Shown here: positions 30,548 through 38,700 of the stretch, in pieces | Numbering within the stretch: position 1 is the first letter of the stretch | How the letters are laid out: every line of letters starts with the position of its first letter | Assembly: GCA_016927595.1 (NCBI GenBank) | Contig: JAFGMI010000019.1 | Coordinates: 1-64,000, forward strand | Source: Melioribacteraceae bacterium | Lineage (GTDB): Bacteria; Bacteroidota; Ignavibacteria; Ignavibacteriales; Melioribacteraceae | Direction: 5' to 3' | DNA length: 64,000 nt | Notes under the pieces: model-generated | Told to the model about the DNA's origin: nothing | Database searches by the model: none | The model's input: only the letters and a program-made list of their open reading frames with translations | Program-made: the position numbers and the translations under genes

Positions 30548-31324
30548 TTAAAAAATTAATGTCCATAGCAGATAATCGAGAATCAGTATGAGTGCAGACG
30601 AAATAACAAATGAACGGATGGTTGATTGCCCTACACCTTCGGCGCCCCCCTCCGTAAGAAAGCCGATGTGACAACCAAGCAAAGAGGTTACTCCTCCAAA
30701 AGCAATGCCTTTAAGCATGCCAAACAAGAAATCGCCGATGTAGAAAAAACGTTTCACCGAATCAAAGAAAACATCGAATGAAACTCCCAGGAAATAATTA
30801 GATATCACAAAAGCACCTGCAACAGCTATCACATTCGCAATTACAACCAGGACAGGCATCATGAAAACTGCAGCGTAAAATCTCGGCATCGCAAGATACA
30901 TAACCGGACTTATACCCATAACTTCCAATGCATCAATTTGTTCGGTTACTTTCATCGAACCAATTTCCGCCGCAATAGATGCACCGACTCTCCCGGCTAT
31001 AACAATAGCGGTTAATACCGGTCCCAGTTCCGTTATAATTGCCCTGCTGGTTGCTGTTCCTAAAAAAGATAAAGGTGCAATTCCTTTTAACTGGTAAGCA
31101 GCCTGCCATGCAGCAACAGCACCGGTGAAAATTGCAATTATAATCACAAGCGGAAGTGAATTTACTCCGATATGTTCCATTTGGTAAAAAAGCAGATTTC
31201 GCTTTTTAAATAAGTCGGGTGTGAACCTGATTATTGTACCGAACAATTTTCCGAATTGTCCAACTTCCTGAATAAAGTTAAGAGTCTTACTGCCTATTTT
31301 CTGAAACAGAATAGTCATTATCAC
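30548..31324 (-). CDS. mlaE: MlaE-family ABC transporter permease
   Basis: ATSRAIITELGPVLTAIVIAGRVGASIAAEIGSMKVTEQIDALEVMGI. Confidence 0.92.
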   Translation of the reverse strand: MIMTILFQKIGSKTLNFIQEVGQFGKLFGTIIRFTPDLFKKRNLLFYQMEHIGVNSLPLVIIIAIFTGAVAAWQAAYQLKGIAPLSFLGTATSRAIITELGPVLTAIVIAGRVGASIAAEIGSMKVTEQIDALEVMGISPVMYLAMPRFYAAVFMMPVLVVIANVIAVAGAFVISNYFLGVSFDVFFDSVKRFFYIGDFLFGMLKGIAFGGVTSLLGCHIGFLTEGGAEGVGQSTIRSFVISSALILILDYLLWTLIF

Positions 31325-31480
31325 ATTTTTTATTTACCAAAATATAATAATTATTAAAACAGAAATAAGTGGTTGTTTACAGTTAAGATTTTAAAAATAT
31401 ACTCTGAACAGACTTTTTATAAAAATCTTAAACGAAAATGAGTAATATTAATTCACTTTATCTGAGTAAATATTTTTAAC

Positions 31481-31488
31481 TATATTTG
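31481..31488 (+). promoter_or_regulatory. Candidate TAnnTTTG -10 element of ilvE leader transcript
   Basis: TATATTTG exact match to the Bacteroidota-type -7 motif; no clear -35. Confidence 0.4.
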
Positions 31489-31526
31489 CACTATAATTTA
31501 TAAATCGAACATTTTAATTGTGAAGA

Positions 31527-31637
31527 ATGTTTTATTATATCCTTTACGGTAACTTTGATTTGACGACGACTATATGTCGCAAATCATATATGATGCCCGG
31601 TATGCCCTCCACCGGGCATTTTTATTTCTTTTATTAA
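31527..31637 (+). promoter_or_regulatory. Candidate leader peptide ORF upstream of ilvE (MFYYILYGNFDLTTTICRKSYMMPGMPSTGHFYFFY*)
   Basis: Short ORF with run TTG ACG ACG ACT ATA (Leu-Thr-Thr-Thr-Ile), extends through the terminator hairpin. Confidence 0.4.
31593..31632 (+). terminator. Intrinsic terminator/attenuator in ilvE 5' leader
   Basis: Perfect 9-bp stem atgcccggt (31593-31601)/accgggcat (31611-31619), 9-nt loop, followed by tttttatttcttttatt. Confidence 0.8.
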
Positions 31638-31653
31638 TAAGAATGGTGGAAAT

Positions 31654-32724
31654 ATGTCAGAAATAATATTTGAAACTCTGGAAACTGATACCGAAGTAAA
31701 AATTCCTGAAAAATTAATATTCGGGAGAACGTTCACAACACATATTTTCGAAATGGATTATGATGTTTCTCTTGGCGGCTGGAACAGTCCTAAAATAAAA
31801 AAACTCGAATCTCAGCATATGAGTCCCGCTGCAATGGTACTTCATTACGGTCAGGCAATATTTGAAGGATTAAAGGCATTTAAACAAGCCGATGGAAAGA
31901 TTGCAATGTTTCGACCGGATAAAAATATCGAGAGAATGAATAACTCTGCCAGACGTTTATGTATGCCCGAACTCGACCCGGATTTATTCATGGAAGCGTT
32001 GACCGAGCTTGTAAAGATTGATAAGAAATGGGTCCCGACAGAACCGGGTTACTCGCTTTATATAAGACCATTAATGTACGCTTACGATCCTTTCCTTGGA
32101 GTAAGACCAGGTAATAATTACAAATTCATTATCATGCTCAGCCCTGTGGGACCTTACTATCCGGAAGGATTTAAACCTGTCCCAATAATGGTAACCGACA
32201 AGTATGTACGAGCAACCGCAAAGGGAGTAGGCGACTGCAAGTGCGCGGGAAATTATGCCGCCAGTCTGCTCGCTCAGCGCGAAGCTCAGCAGCAAGGTTA
32301 TACACAGGTTCTTTGGCTTGATGCAATTGAACAGAAATATATAGAGGAAGTAGGAACAATGAACATCTTTATTCAATTTAAAGATGAAGTTGTAACACCC
32401 AAATTAAACGGATCAATTCTTCCCGGCATTACAAGATTGTCGGTAATTCAAATCCTTAAAGACTGGGGATATAATATTACTGAGCGGGATGTTGCTATTG
32501 ATGAAGTAGTCGAAGCCTACGAGAAAGGAAATCTTATGGAAATTTTCGGAACTGGCACTGCTGCCGTAATTTCTTCTCTAAGTAAACTAAAATATAATGA
32601 TACAATTCTTATGTTCAATGAAAACGAAGCCGGTGAACTGGGTCAGAAACTTTACAAAGAAATTACTGATATCCAGTACGGTAAAAAACCAGATTCGTAT
32701 AAATGGATGCTATCTATCGAATAA
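31654..32724 (+). CDS. ilvE: Branched-chain amino acid aminotransferase
   Basis: LHYGQAIFEGLKAF, YIRPLMYA, GDCKCAGNYAASL, EVGTMNIFI motifs. Confidence 0.95.
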   Translation: MSEIIFETLETDTEVKIPEKLIFGRTFTTHIFEMDYDVSLGGWNSPKIKKLESQHMSPAAMVLHYGQAIFEGLKAFKQADGKIAMFRPDKNIERMNNSARRLCMPELDPDLFMEALTELVKIDKKWVPTEPGYSLYIRPLMYAYDPFLGVRPGNNYKFIIMLSPVGPYYPEGFKPVPIMVTDKYVRATAKGVGDCKCAGNYAASLLAQREAQQQGYTQVLWLDAIEQKYIEEVGTMNIFIQFKDEVVTPKLNGSILPGITRLSVIQILKDWGYNITERDVAIDEVVEAYEKGNLMEIFGTGTAAVISSLSKLKYNDTILMFNENEAGELGQKLYKEITDIQYGKKPDSYKWMLSIE

Positions 32725-32748
32725 ATTATTATAGCTCTTAAAAATTGT

Positions 32749-32776
32749 TAGCCGGCTTTACGCCGGCTATTTTTTT
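32749..32776 (+). terminator. Rho-independent terminator after ilvE
   Basis: tagccggc/gccggcta stem, tttac loop, T tract. Confidence 0.9.
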
Positions 32777-32824
32777 AAAAACTATTTAAGAAGCGGTAAG
32801 GTTTGAAAAATTTTAAAATTTGGC

Positions 32825-32855
32825 TTGACAAGTGCTCATCCGTACACTATATTTG
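32825..32855 (+). promoter_or_regulatory. lexA promoter: TTGACA - 17 nt - TATATTTG
   Basis: TTGACA 32825-32830; TATATTTG 32848-32855; start codon 32879. Confidence 0.7.
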
Positions 32856-32875
32856 TAGTGTACATAAGGACACTA
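32842..32875 (+). promoter_or_regulatory. Candidate LexA operator
   Basis: Perfect inverted repeat GTACACTA-tatttg-TAGTGTAC (32842-32863) overlapping the -10, plus a third half-site ACACTA at 32870-32875. Confidence 0.65.
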
Positions 32876-32878
32876 TAA

Positions 32879-33514
32879 ATGAGCAAAGAACTAACCGACA
32901 GACAAAAGCAAATTCTTAACTTCATAAGAGGCTATATAGAAACAAACGGTTACCCGCCTACTTACAGGGAAATAGGATTTAATTTCAGCATAGCAAGCAC
33001 TTTTGGAGTTAAAAGGCACCTGGATGCACTCCACAAAAAAGGCTTTATCAGAATGGAGGAAAACTCAAGCAGAACTTTATCTTTAACAAGTCTGTCTTCC
33101 CCTGATAATGAAAGAATCAATGATGATGCAATTGAACTCCCCATCGTTGGTAGAGTAGCTGCGGGATACCCGATTCTTGCAGAGCAAAATATTGAAGGCA
33201 GTATTACAATATCAGCCTCAATGCTGAAAAACAAAACCGGTTCCTTCGGACTAAAGGTTAAAGGTGATAGTATGATAGAGGCTGGGATATTCGAAGGTGA
33301 TGTAGTTATTGTAACTCCTCAAAAATCCGCCAATAACGGTGACATAATAATCGCAATGCTCCAGGATGAAGCTACACTTAAGAGATATGAAAAAAAGGAA
33401 AATACAGTCTACTTAATTCCTGAAAACAAAAACTACAATATAATTGAAGTTAACAATCGTGAAGACTTTTCGATTATTGGTAAGGTTCTCGGGGTCTTCC
33501 GCTGGTATAATTAA
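32879..33514 (+). CDS. lexA: LexA repressor
   Basis: N-terminal wHTH (RQKQILNFIRGYIETNGYPPTYREIG), AAG cleavage-site region, VKGDSM catalytic Ser, EATLKR catalytic Lys. Confidence 0.95.
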   Translation: MSKELTDRQKQILNFIRGYIETNGYPPTYREIGFNFSIASTFGVKRHLDALHKKGFIRMEENSSRTLSLTSLSSPDNERINDDAIELPIVGRVAAGYPILAEQNIEGSITISASMLKNKTGSFGLKVKGDSMIEAGIFEGDVVIVTPQKSANNGDIIIAMLQDEATLKRYEKKENTVYLIPENKNYNIIEVNNREDFSIIGKVLGVFRWYN

Positions 33515-33526
33515 AACGGAGCAGAA

Positions 33527-33775
33527 ATGAAAACCGAATTATTCGAACAGGCAATTAAACAGAGACATAAATTAAAATTTCTTTATAACATGAAAGAAGT
33601 TAACATCGAACCTTATTATATTACTCAGAACAGAGCCGGTAAAAAGGTAATATTTGGTCGTGTCGATTCCTCATTCGAAATAAAAATGTTTGAGTACGAC
33701 AAAATTGTAAATATTAAGGTTTTAGATCACATAAAGTTTTCACCAATTATTCCGATTTTACCCATCGCCAGTTGA
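33527..33775 (+). CDS. Small stand-alone WYL-like domain protein
   Basis: AIKQRHKLKFLYNMKEVNIEPYYITQNRAGKKVIFGRVDSSFEIKMFEYDKIVNIKVL resembles a WYL domain without an HTH. Confidence 0.5.
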   Translation: MKTELFEQAIKQRHKLKFLYNMKEVNIEPYYITQNRAGKKVIFGRVDSSFEIKMFEYDKIVNIKVLDHIKFSPIIPILPIAS

Positions 33776-33791
33776 TAAACTGAGAAGAGAG

Positions 33792-34166
33792 ATGATGATT
33801 TTAAAACATGAAGACAGAGTAGACGCTTTGATAAACCAGTTCTGGAAAAGCGGGTATCTGACCATTAGCAGAAAGCACGGTACTTTTCTACCTGCTCCGA
33901 AACCCGTAGGCAGTTATGAAATCGATGCTGTGGGCAGATACAAAAAAGCCTATGTTTTCGGACTCATTCTAGGAGAACGTGAGATTGCCGATCCTAAACT
34001 GTTAAATAAAATAAAATACTTGTCTTCAAGAAATACCAAGTACTCTAATAAACGAATAAAGTTGTTCTTGGGCGTTCAGAAACATCTTGCCTCCAAATTA
34101 AATTCGATCCTTCAGGAACTCCCTGCCGATAACAGAAAAAATATACAGATACATATCATCAGCTGA
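33792..34166 (+). CDS. Hypothetical protein, possibly PD-(D/E)XK-like
   Basis: ORF in series with lexA and the WYL-like gene; GSYEIDAVGRYKKAYVFGLILGE resembles a nuclease core. Confidence 0.45.
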   Translation: MMILKHEDRVDALINQFWKSGYLTISRKHGTFLPAPKPVGSYEIDAVGRYKKAYVFGLILGEREIADPKLLNKIKYLSSRNTKYSNKRIKLFLGVQKHLASKLNSILQELPADNRKNIQIHIIS

Positions 34167-34307
34167 ATCTTCCATTAAAAATTGATGGTTCCCAAAAAAT
34201 CCTGACACAAAAGTTTAATCCGGTTGTATAAGACTGCGAATCCAAGGTATTAAAATCCGTTAAAGCCTTGAATTTCTTGACTTTGCACGGATGGTAGCCT
34301 ATTTTAG

Positions 34308-35156
34308 TTGGTTCGTAAAAAAATATTTGGGAAAGCTTTGGCAAAGACTTTAAATGCCGCAAAAATCTCTGAAATCGAGAAGGTAAAAGCAAACGGAAAC
34401 ATTCCAAAGCATATTGCCATAATCATGGATGGCAATGGCAGATGGGCTAAAAGGAAAGGTCTGCCTAGAGTTGCAGGGCATCAACGCGGAATCGAAACTG
34501 TAAGAGAGATTGTTGAGGCTTGTATCAGTCTAGGAGTAGATTATTTAACATTATATACCTTTTCAACTGAGAACTGGAAACGTCCCAAAGACGAAGTGTC
34601 TACGCTGATGCGGCTAATTGTAAAAAGTCTCCGCGATGAAACCGACGAATTACATGCCAACAATATCAGGCTTACAACAATAGGCGATATTTCGAAACTT
34701 CCGGATATTGTTCGGGAAGAACTCAATGATGCTTTTGAAAAAACCCGCAACAATACTAAAATGGTGCTTAACCTTGCTTTAAGTTACAGCGGGAGATGGG
34801 AAATAACCGAAGCAGTTAAAAATATCGCCGAATTAGTGAAGAAAGGATTGGATACTTCGGATATAACCGAAGAACTTATCAGTAACAATCTTACTACAAA
34901 AAATATCCCCGATCCGGACCTACTTATCCGAAGCGGAGGTGAACTGAGAGTCAGTAATTTTTTACTCTGGCAGATAGCCTATTCGGAAATATTTGTTACC
35001 AATATACTTTGGCCTGAATTCAATTACTCGACTTTGCTCGATGCTGTTAATGATTTTCAGAACAGGGAAAGAAGATTTGGGTTGGTGAGCGAGCAATTAA
35101 AAAATTATTCCAAACAGGGAAAGAATGAATCTAAATACTCGAAGCAAGTGGTTTAG
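34308..35156 (+). CDS. uppS: Isoprenyl transferase / undecaprenyl diphosphate synthase
   Basis: HIAIIMDGNGRWAKRKG, LYTFSTENWKRP, PDLLIRSGGELRVSNFLLWQIAYSE. Confidence 0.93.
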   Translation: MVRKKIFGKALAKTLNAAKISEIEKVKANGNIPKHIAIIMDGNGRWAKRKGLPRVAGHQRGIETVREIVEACISLGVDYLTLYTFSTENWKRPKDEVSTLMRLIVKSLRDETDELHANNIRLTTIGDISKLPDIVREELNDAFEKTRNNTKMVLNLALSYSGRWEITEAVKNIAELVKKGLDTSDITEELISNNLTTKNIPDPDLLIRSGGELRVSNFLLWQIAYSEIFVTNILWPEFNYSTLLDAVNDFQNRERRFGLVSEQLKNYSKQGKNESKYSKQVV

Positions 35157-37623
35157 TTTATCTATTGTTATTCTGCTGATCCTTGCAACAGCAAATTATG
35201 CGCAGCTGAAAAAAAAGAACTATCAGATATTGGGTATTTCCGTTTTAGGCAATAAGACTGCAGATGCTTCAACTATAATTGCAAACAGCGGCTTGAAGGT
35301 AGGCGGTGAAATTGAAATACCGGGAGATCAGACCCTCAATGCGATTAAAAGACTGTGGGCGCTCGGAATATTCAAACCTAATATAGAAATTGTAGTGGAA
35401 AAGAAAATTGATAATGGTGTTTTCCTTCAAATTAATCTGGAAGAATTTCCAAGAATTGAAAAATGCATTATTATAGGTAATGACGAGATTGATGAAGATG
35501 AAATCCAAAAAAAGATTTCATTCACAACAGGTCAGATACTCAAGTCGCAGGAAATTTACAGGGTTAAAAATAAAATAAAATCTCTCTATGACGAGGAAGG
35601 ATATTTGAACGCCGAAATCGAGCCCAAATTGTATTCATTCTTCAAAGCTGATACATCCGATGATGAGATAACAGTTACATGGAGGTACGAAAACGACTGG
35701 TCTGATGAATACGAAACCGTTTATGATTATGAGCCCGAATCACGCATTGATATAATAAATAAAATAGATCAAAGAAAATTGTTGATCTACGAAATAGATG
35801 AAGGCGATGAAGTTATAGTACAACAGATCCGCTTCAACGGAAATGAAGCTTTTGATGACGATGACCTAAAAAGTGAATTCGAAGAAACTGTTGAGGATGC
35901 ATGGTGGAGATTTTTTTCAAGTGCTAATCTGAACCGGGAAGAATATGAAAAGGATAAAGAATTAATTACAAATTTCTACAGGAAAAATGGTTACAGGGAC
36001 TTTCAGATTCTCAACGATTCTCTTATTTATTCCAGTGACAACAATTATGTAGATATCGTGCTCAACGTTTACGAGGGTCCGCAGTACATAATAAGAAATA
36101 TTGTCTGGGAAGGTAATACAGTTTATGATGATGAAACTCTGAATCAAAGACTCAATTTCAGGCGTGGTGATATATATGATTATGAAAGATTTAATCAGAA
36201 TTTGAGATTCAATGAAAAGCAAACTGATGTATCCTCTCTCTATCAGGATAACGGTTATCTTGGTTTTAACTTAGATGCTAAAGAAGAAAGAATCGGCAAT
36301 GACTCGCTGGATATTATCATTAGAGTAATGGAAAACAACAGATTTAAGATTGGTAAGATTGATATTTCTGGCAATACAAGGACTAAAGACAACGTTATAA
36401 GAAGAGAGTTGTACACAGTTCCCGGAGATTATTTCAGCAGACAAAACACAATTTCATCAATTCAGCAGCTGGCGAATTTGCAGTATTTTAATGTAGAAAA
36501 ACTTTACCAGAATGGTGTTGAACCGCGTCCCGTTAACGACAGTACCGTTAATATATCTTATAACGTAGAAGAAAAGTCAAGTGATTATCTTAATGCTTCA
36601 GTAGGTTACAGCGGCGCATTCGGATTCAGCGGTGCTGTCGGAGTCACATTAACAAACTTTTCAATTACCGAACCGTTCCAGATGGGTGGCGGACAAATTC
36701 TTAATTTTAACTGGCAGTTCGGCGTTGGCAACTTTTACAGAACATTTTCGCTCGGTTTTACCGAACCATGGTTTTTAGATACTCCTACTTCTGTCGGATT
36801 CGATTTATTTGATACCAGACAAAGATACGTTTACGATCTTAGACAATCTGGTATAACCTTAAGAGTAGGAAGAAGACTGACCTGGCCCGACAGATATTTC
36901 TATGTCCAGGCAATGGGGAGATTTCAGTACAATGATGTTATAGACGGAAGAAATTTCTACACAGAGGGTTTGTCAAGACAGTACACTGTAGGAACTACCA
37001 TAAGCAGGAACGATATCGACAATCCTATATTCCCTTCGAGGGGCTCAAAGATATCATTTAATGCCGAGTTATCGGGCGGACCGTTTTTACCGGGTAATGT
37101 TGATTATTACAAACTGGATTTCACTGCAGATTTTTACAGACGGCTTTTGAACTCGAACAGGCTCGCATTATATGCCGGTGTAAGTATGGGATTTCTTGAT
37201 GAATTAACCGCAGGCACCTTAATCCAACCTTTTGAATTTTATTTTATGGGCGGCAACGGGTTGGTTATAGCAACCTCCCCACTGCGCGGTTATGACGATA
37301 GGAGTGTAGGCCCAAAATCTGATTCCGGATTTGAATTGGGCGGCAGAGTTATGACAAAATATACGCTCGAACTGAGAGCCGCACTGGCATTGGAACCAAT
37401 GCCGATCTATGTTTTAGCTTTCGCTGAAGCGGGCAATGTTTACAGAAATTTATCAAATACAGACCTGTTTGATTTGAAAAGGTCTGCTGGCGTGGGGGCA
37501 AGATTATTGGTGAACCCGATTGGGTTAATCGGTTTCGACTTTGGTTACGGCTTCGATCGGATGAGCGTGAATGGGAAAAATCCCGAGTGGCTGTTCCATT
37601 TTCAGTTTGGCAGAGGTTTTTAA
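35125..37623 (+). CDS. bamA: Outer membrane protein assembly factor BamA (POTRA + Omp85 barrel)
   Basis: Signal peptide, POTRA repeats, RGY and GFDFGYGFD...FHFQFGRGF Omp85 C-terminus. Confidence 0.92.
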   Translation: MNLNTRSKWFSLSIVILLILATANYAQLKKKNYQILGISVLGNKTADASTIIANSGLKVGGEIEIPGDQTLNAIKRLWALGIFKPNIEIVVEKKIDNGVFLQINLEEFPRIEKCIIIGNDEIDEDEIQKKISFTTGQILKSQEIYRVKNKIKSLYDEEGYLNAEIEPKLYSFFKADTSDDEITVTWRYENDWSDEYETVYDYEPESRIDIINKIDQRKLLIYEIDEGDEVIVQQIRFNGNEAFDDDDLKSEFEETVEDAWWRFFSSANLNREEYEKDKELITNFYRKNGYRDFQILNDSLIYSSDNNYVDIVLNVYEGPQYIIRNIVWEGNTVYDDETLNQRLNFRRGDIYDYERFNQNLRFNEKQTDVSSLYQDNGYLGFNLDAKEERIGNDSLDIIIRVMENNRFKIGKIDISGNTRTKDNVIRRELYTVPGDYFSRQNTISSIQQLANLQYFNVEKLYQNGVEPRPVNDSTVNISYNVEEKSSDYLNASVGYSGAFGFSGAVGVTLTNFSITEPFQMGGGQILNFNWQFGVGNFYRTFSLGFTEPWFLDTPTSVGFDLFDTRQRYVYDLRQSGITLRVGRRLTWPDRYFYVQAMGRFQYNDVIDGRNFYTEGLSRQYTVGTTISRNDIDNPIFPSRGSKISFNAELSGGPFLPGNVDYYKLDFTADFYRRLLNSNRLALYAGVSMGFLDELTAGTLIQPFEFYFMGGNGLVIATSPLRGYDDRSVGPKSDSGFELGGRVMTKYTLELRAALALEPMPIYVLAFAEAGNVYRNLSNTDLFDLKRSAGVGARLLVNPIGLIGFDFGYGFDRMSVNGKNPEWLFHFQFGRGF

Positions 37624-37648
37624 TTATAATTAAAAAATAGAGGTTATC

Positions 37649-38176
37649 GTGAAACAATTAATATTCTTTTTTATACTTTTAATTTCATCATCAGCATTAT
37701 TCGGACAGATGCAGCAGAAAATAGGCTACGTTAATTCTCAGACTATTCTCGAGCAATATCCCCCTGCAATTAAAGCTCAGAGTGATCTTGATGCACTTGC
37801 TGCAAAGTTTACAAAAGTACGCGATTCTATGGTTACCGATCTTCAGAACTCTTATACAAATTATGAAAAACAAAAAGAAATGATGACACCGGATAAGCAG
37901 CGCGAAACTCAACAGGGTCTTGTACTAAAACAGCAACAGATTCAACGATACGAACAGGAAAAATTCGGTCAGCAGAACGGTGAGTTATTCATGAAGAACG
38001 AAGAAATTTTCGCACCTGTAAAAGCTCAGATTATGGAAGGTATAAACGAAGTCGCTAAATTAGAAGGAATGAATTTTATTTTCGATAAAGCCGGCGACGT
38101 TATATTATTATATGCTGACGATGCTTTCGATATAACGTTTAAGGTTCTCGATCATCTTAAAAGGGGTAAAAAATAA
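37649..38176 (+). CDS. OmpH/Skp-family periplasmic chaperone (copy 1)
   Basis: QKIGYVNSQTILEQYP...; coiled coil; FIFDKAGDVILLYADDAFDIT. Confidence 0.88.
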   Translation: MKQLIFFFILLISSSALFGQMQQKIGYVNSQTILEQYPPAIKAQSDLDALAAKFTKVRDSMVTDLQNSYTNYEKQKEMMTPDKQRETQQGLVLKQQQIQRYEQEKFGQQNGELFMKNEEIFAPVKAQIMEGINEVAKLEGMNFIFDKAGDVILLYADDAFDITFKVLDHLKRGKK

Positions 38177-38193
38177 ATTACTTTGGGGGAACT

Positions 38194-38700
38194 ATGAAAA
38201 GGTTAACTCTCTGTTTATTATTTGTCTCGGGCATTGCGTTTGCTCAACTGAATATCGGATATATTGATTCCGATACAATTATGAAGGAATATTCAGACGC
38301 ACAGGACGCTCAAAAAAAACTTGATGCTCTTATCGCAGAATGGCGGGAAGAAATATCTAAAATGGAACGCGACTTCAACCAGAAATACGATGATTACGAA
38401 AAACGAAAACTCATTATGAGTGAACAAAAACGAGTTGAAGTTGAAAAAGAACTTGTTAAAATGGAAGAGGATATTTCGAAATACAGACAGGAAAAATTCG
38501 GGGTGAACGGGGAGTTGTTCAAGAACCAGGAAGAGATTATGAAACCTGTTCAAAATAAAATATTCAATATCATCCAGGAAATTGCCGAAGAGGATGATCT
38601 TGATTTCGTGTTTGACCGAAGCGGTGATATTTTGTTTCTTTATGCCAAGGACGAATACGACATAACTAATCGTGTTCTGGAAAAATTAAAAACGCAATAA
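38194..38700 (+). CDS. OmpH/Skp-family periplasmic chaperone (copy 2)
   Basis: LNIGYIDSDTIMKEYSDAQ...; FVFDRSGDILFLYAKDEYDIT, tandem paralogue of previous gene. Confidence 0.88.
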   Translation: MKRLTLCLLFVSGIAFAQLNIGYIDSDTIMKEYSDAQDAQKKLDALIAEWREEISKMERDFNQKYDDYEKRKLIMSEQKRVEVEKELVKMEEDISKYRQEKFGVNGELFKNQEEIMKPVQNKIFNIIQEIAEEDDLDFVFDRSGDILFLYAKDEYDITNRVLEKLKTQ

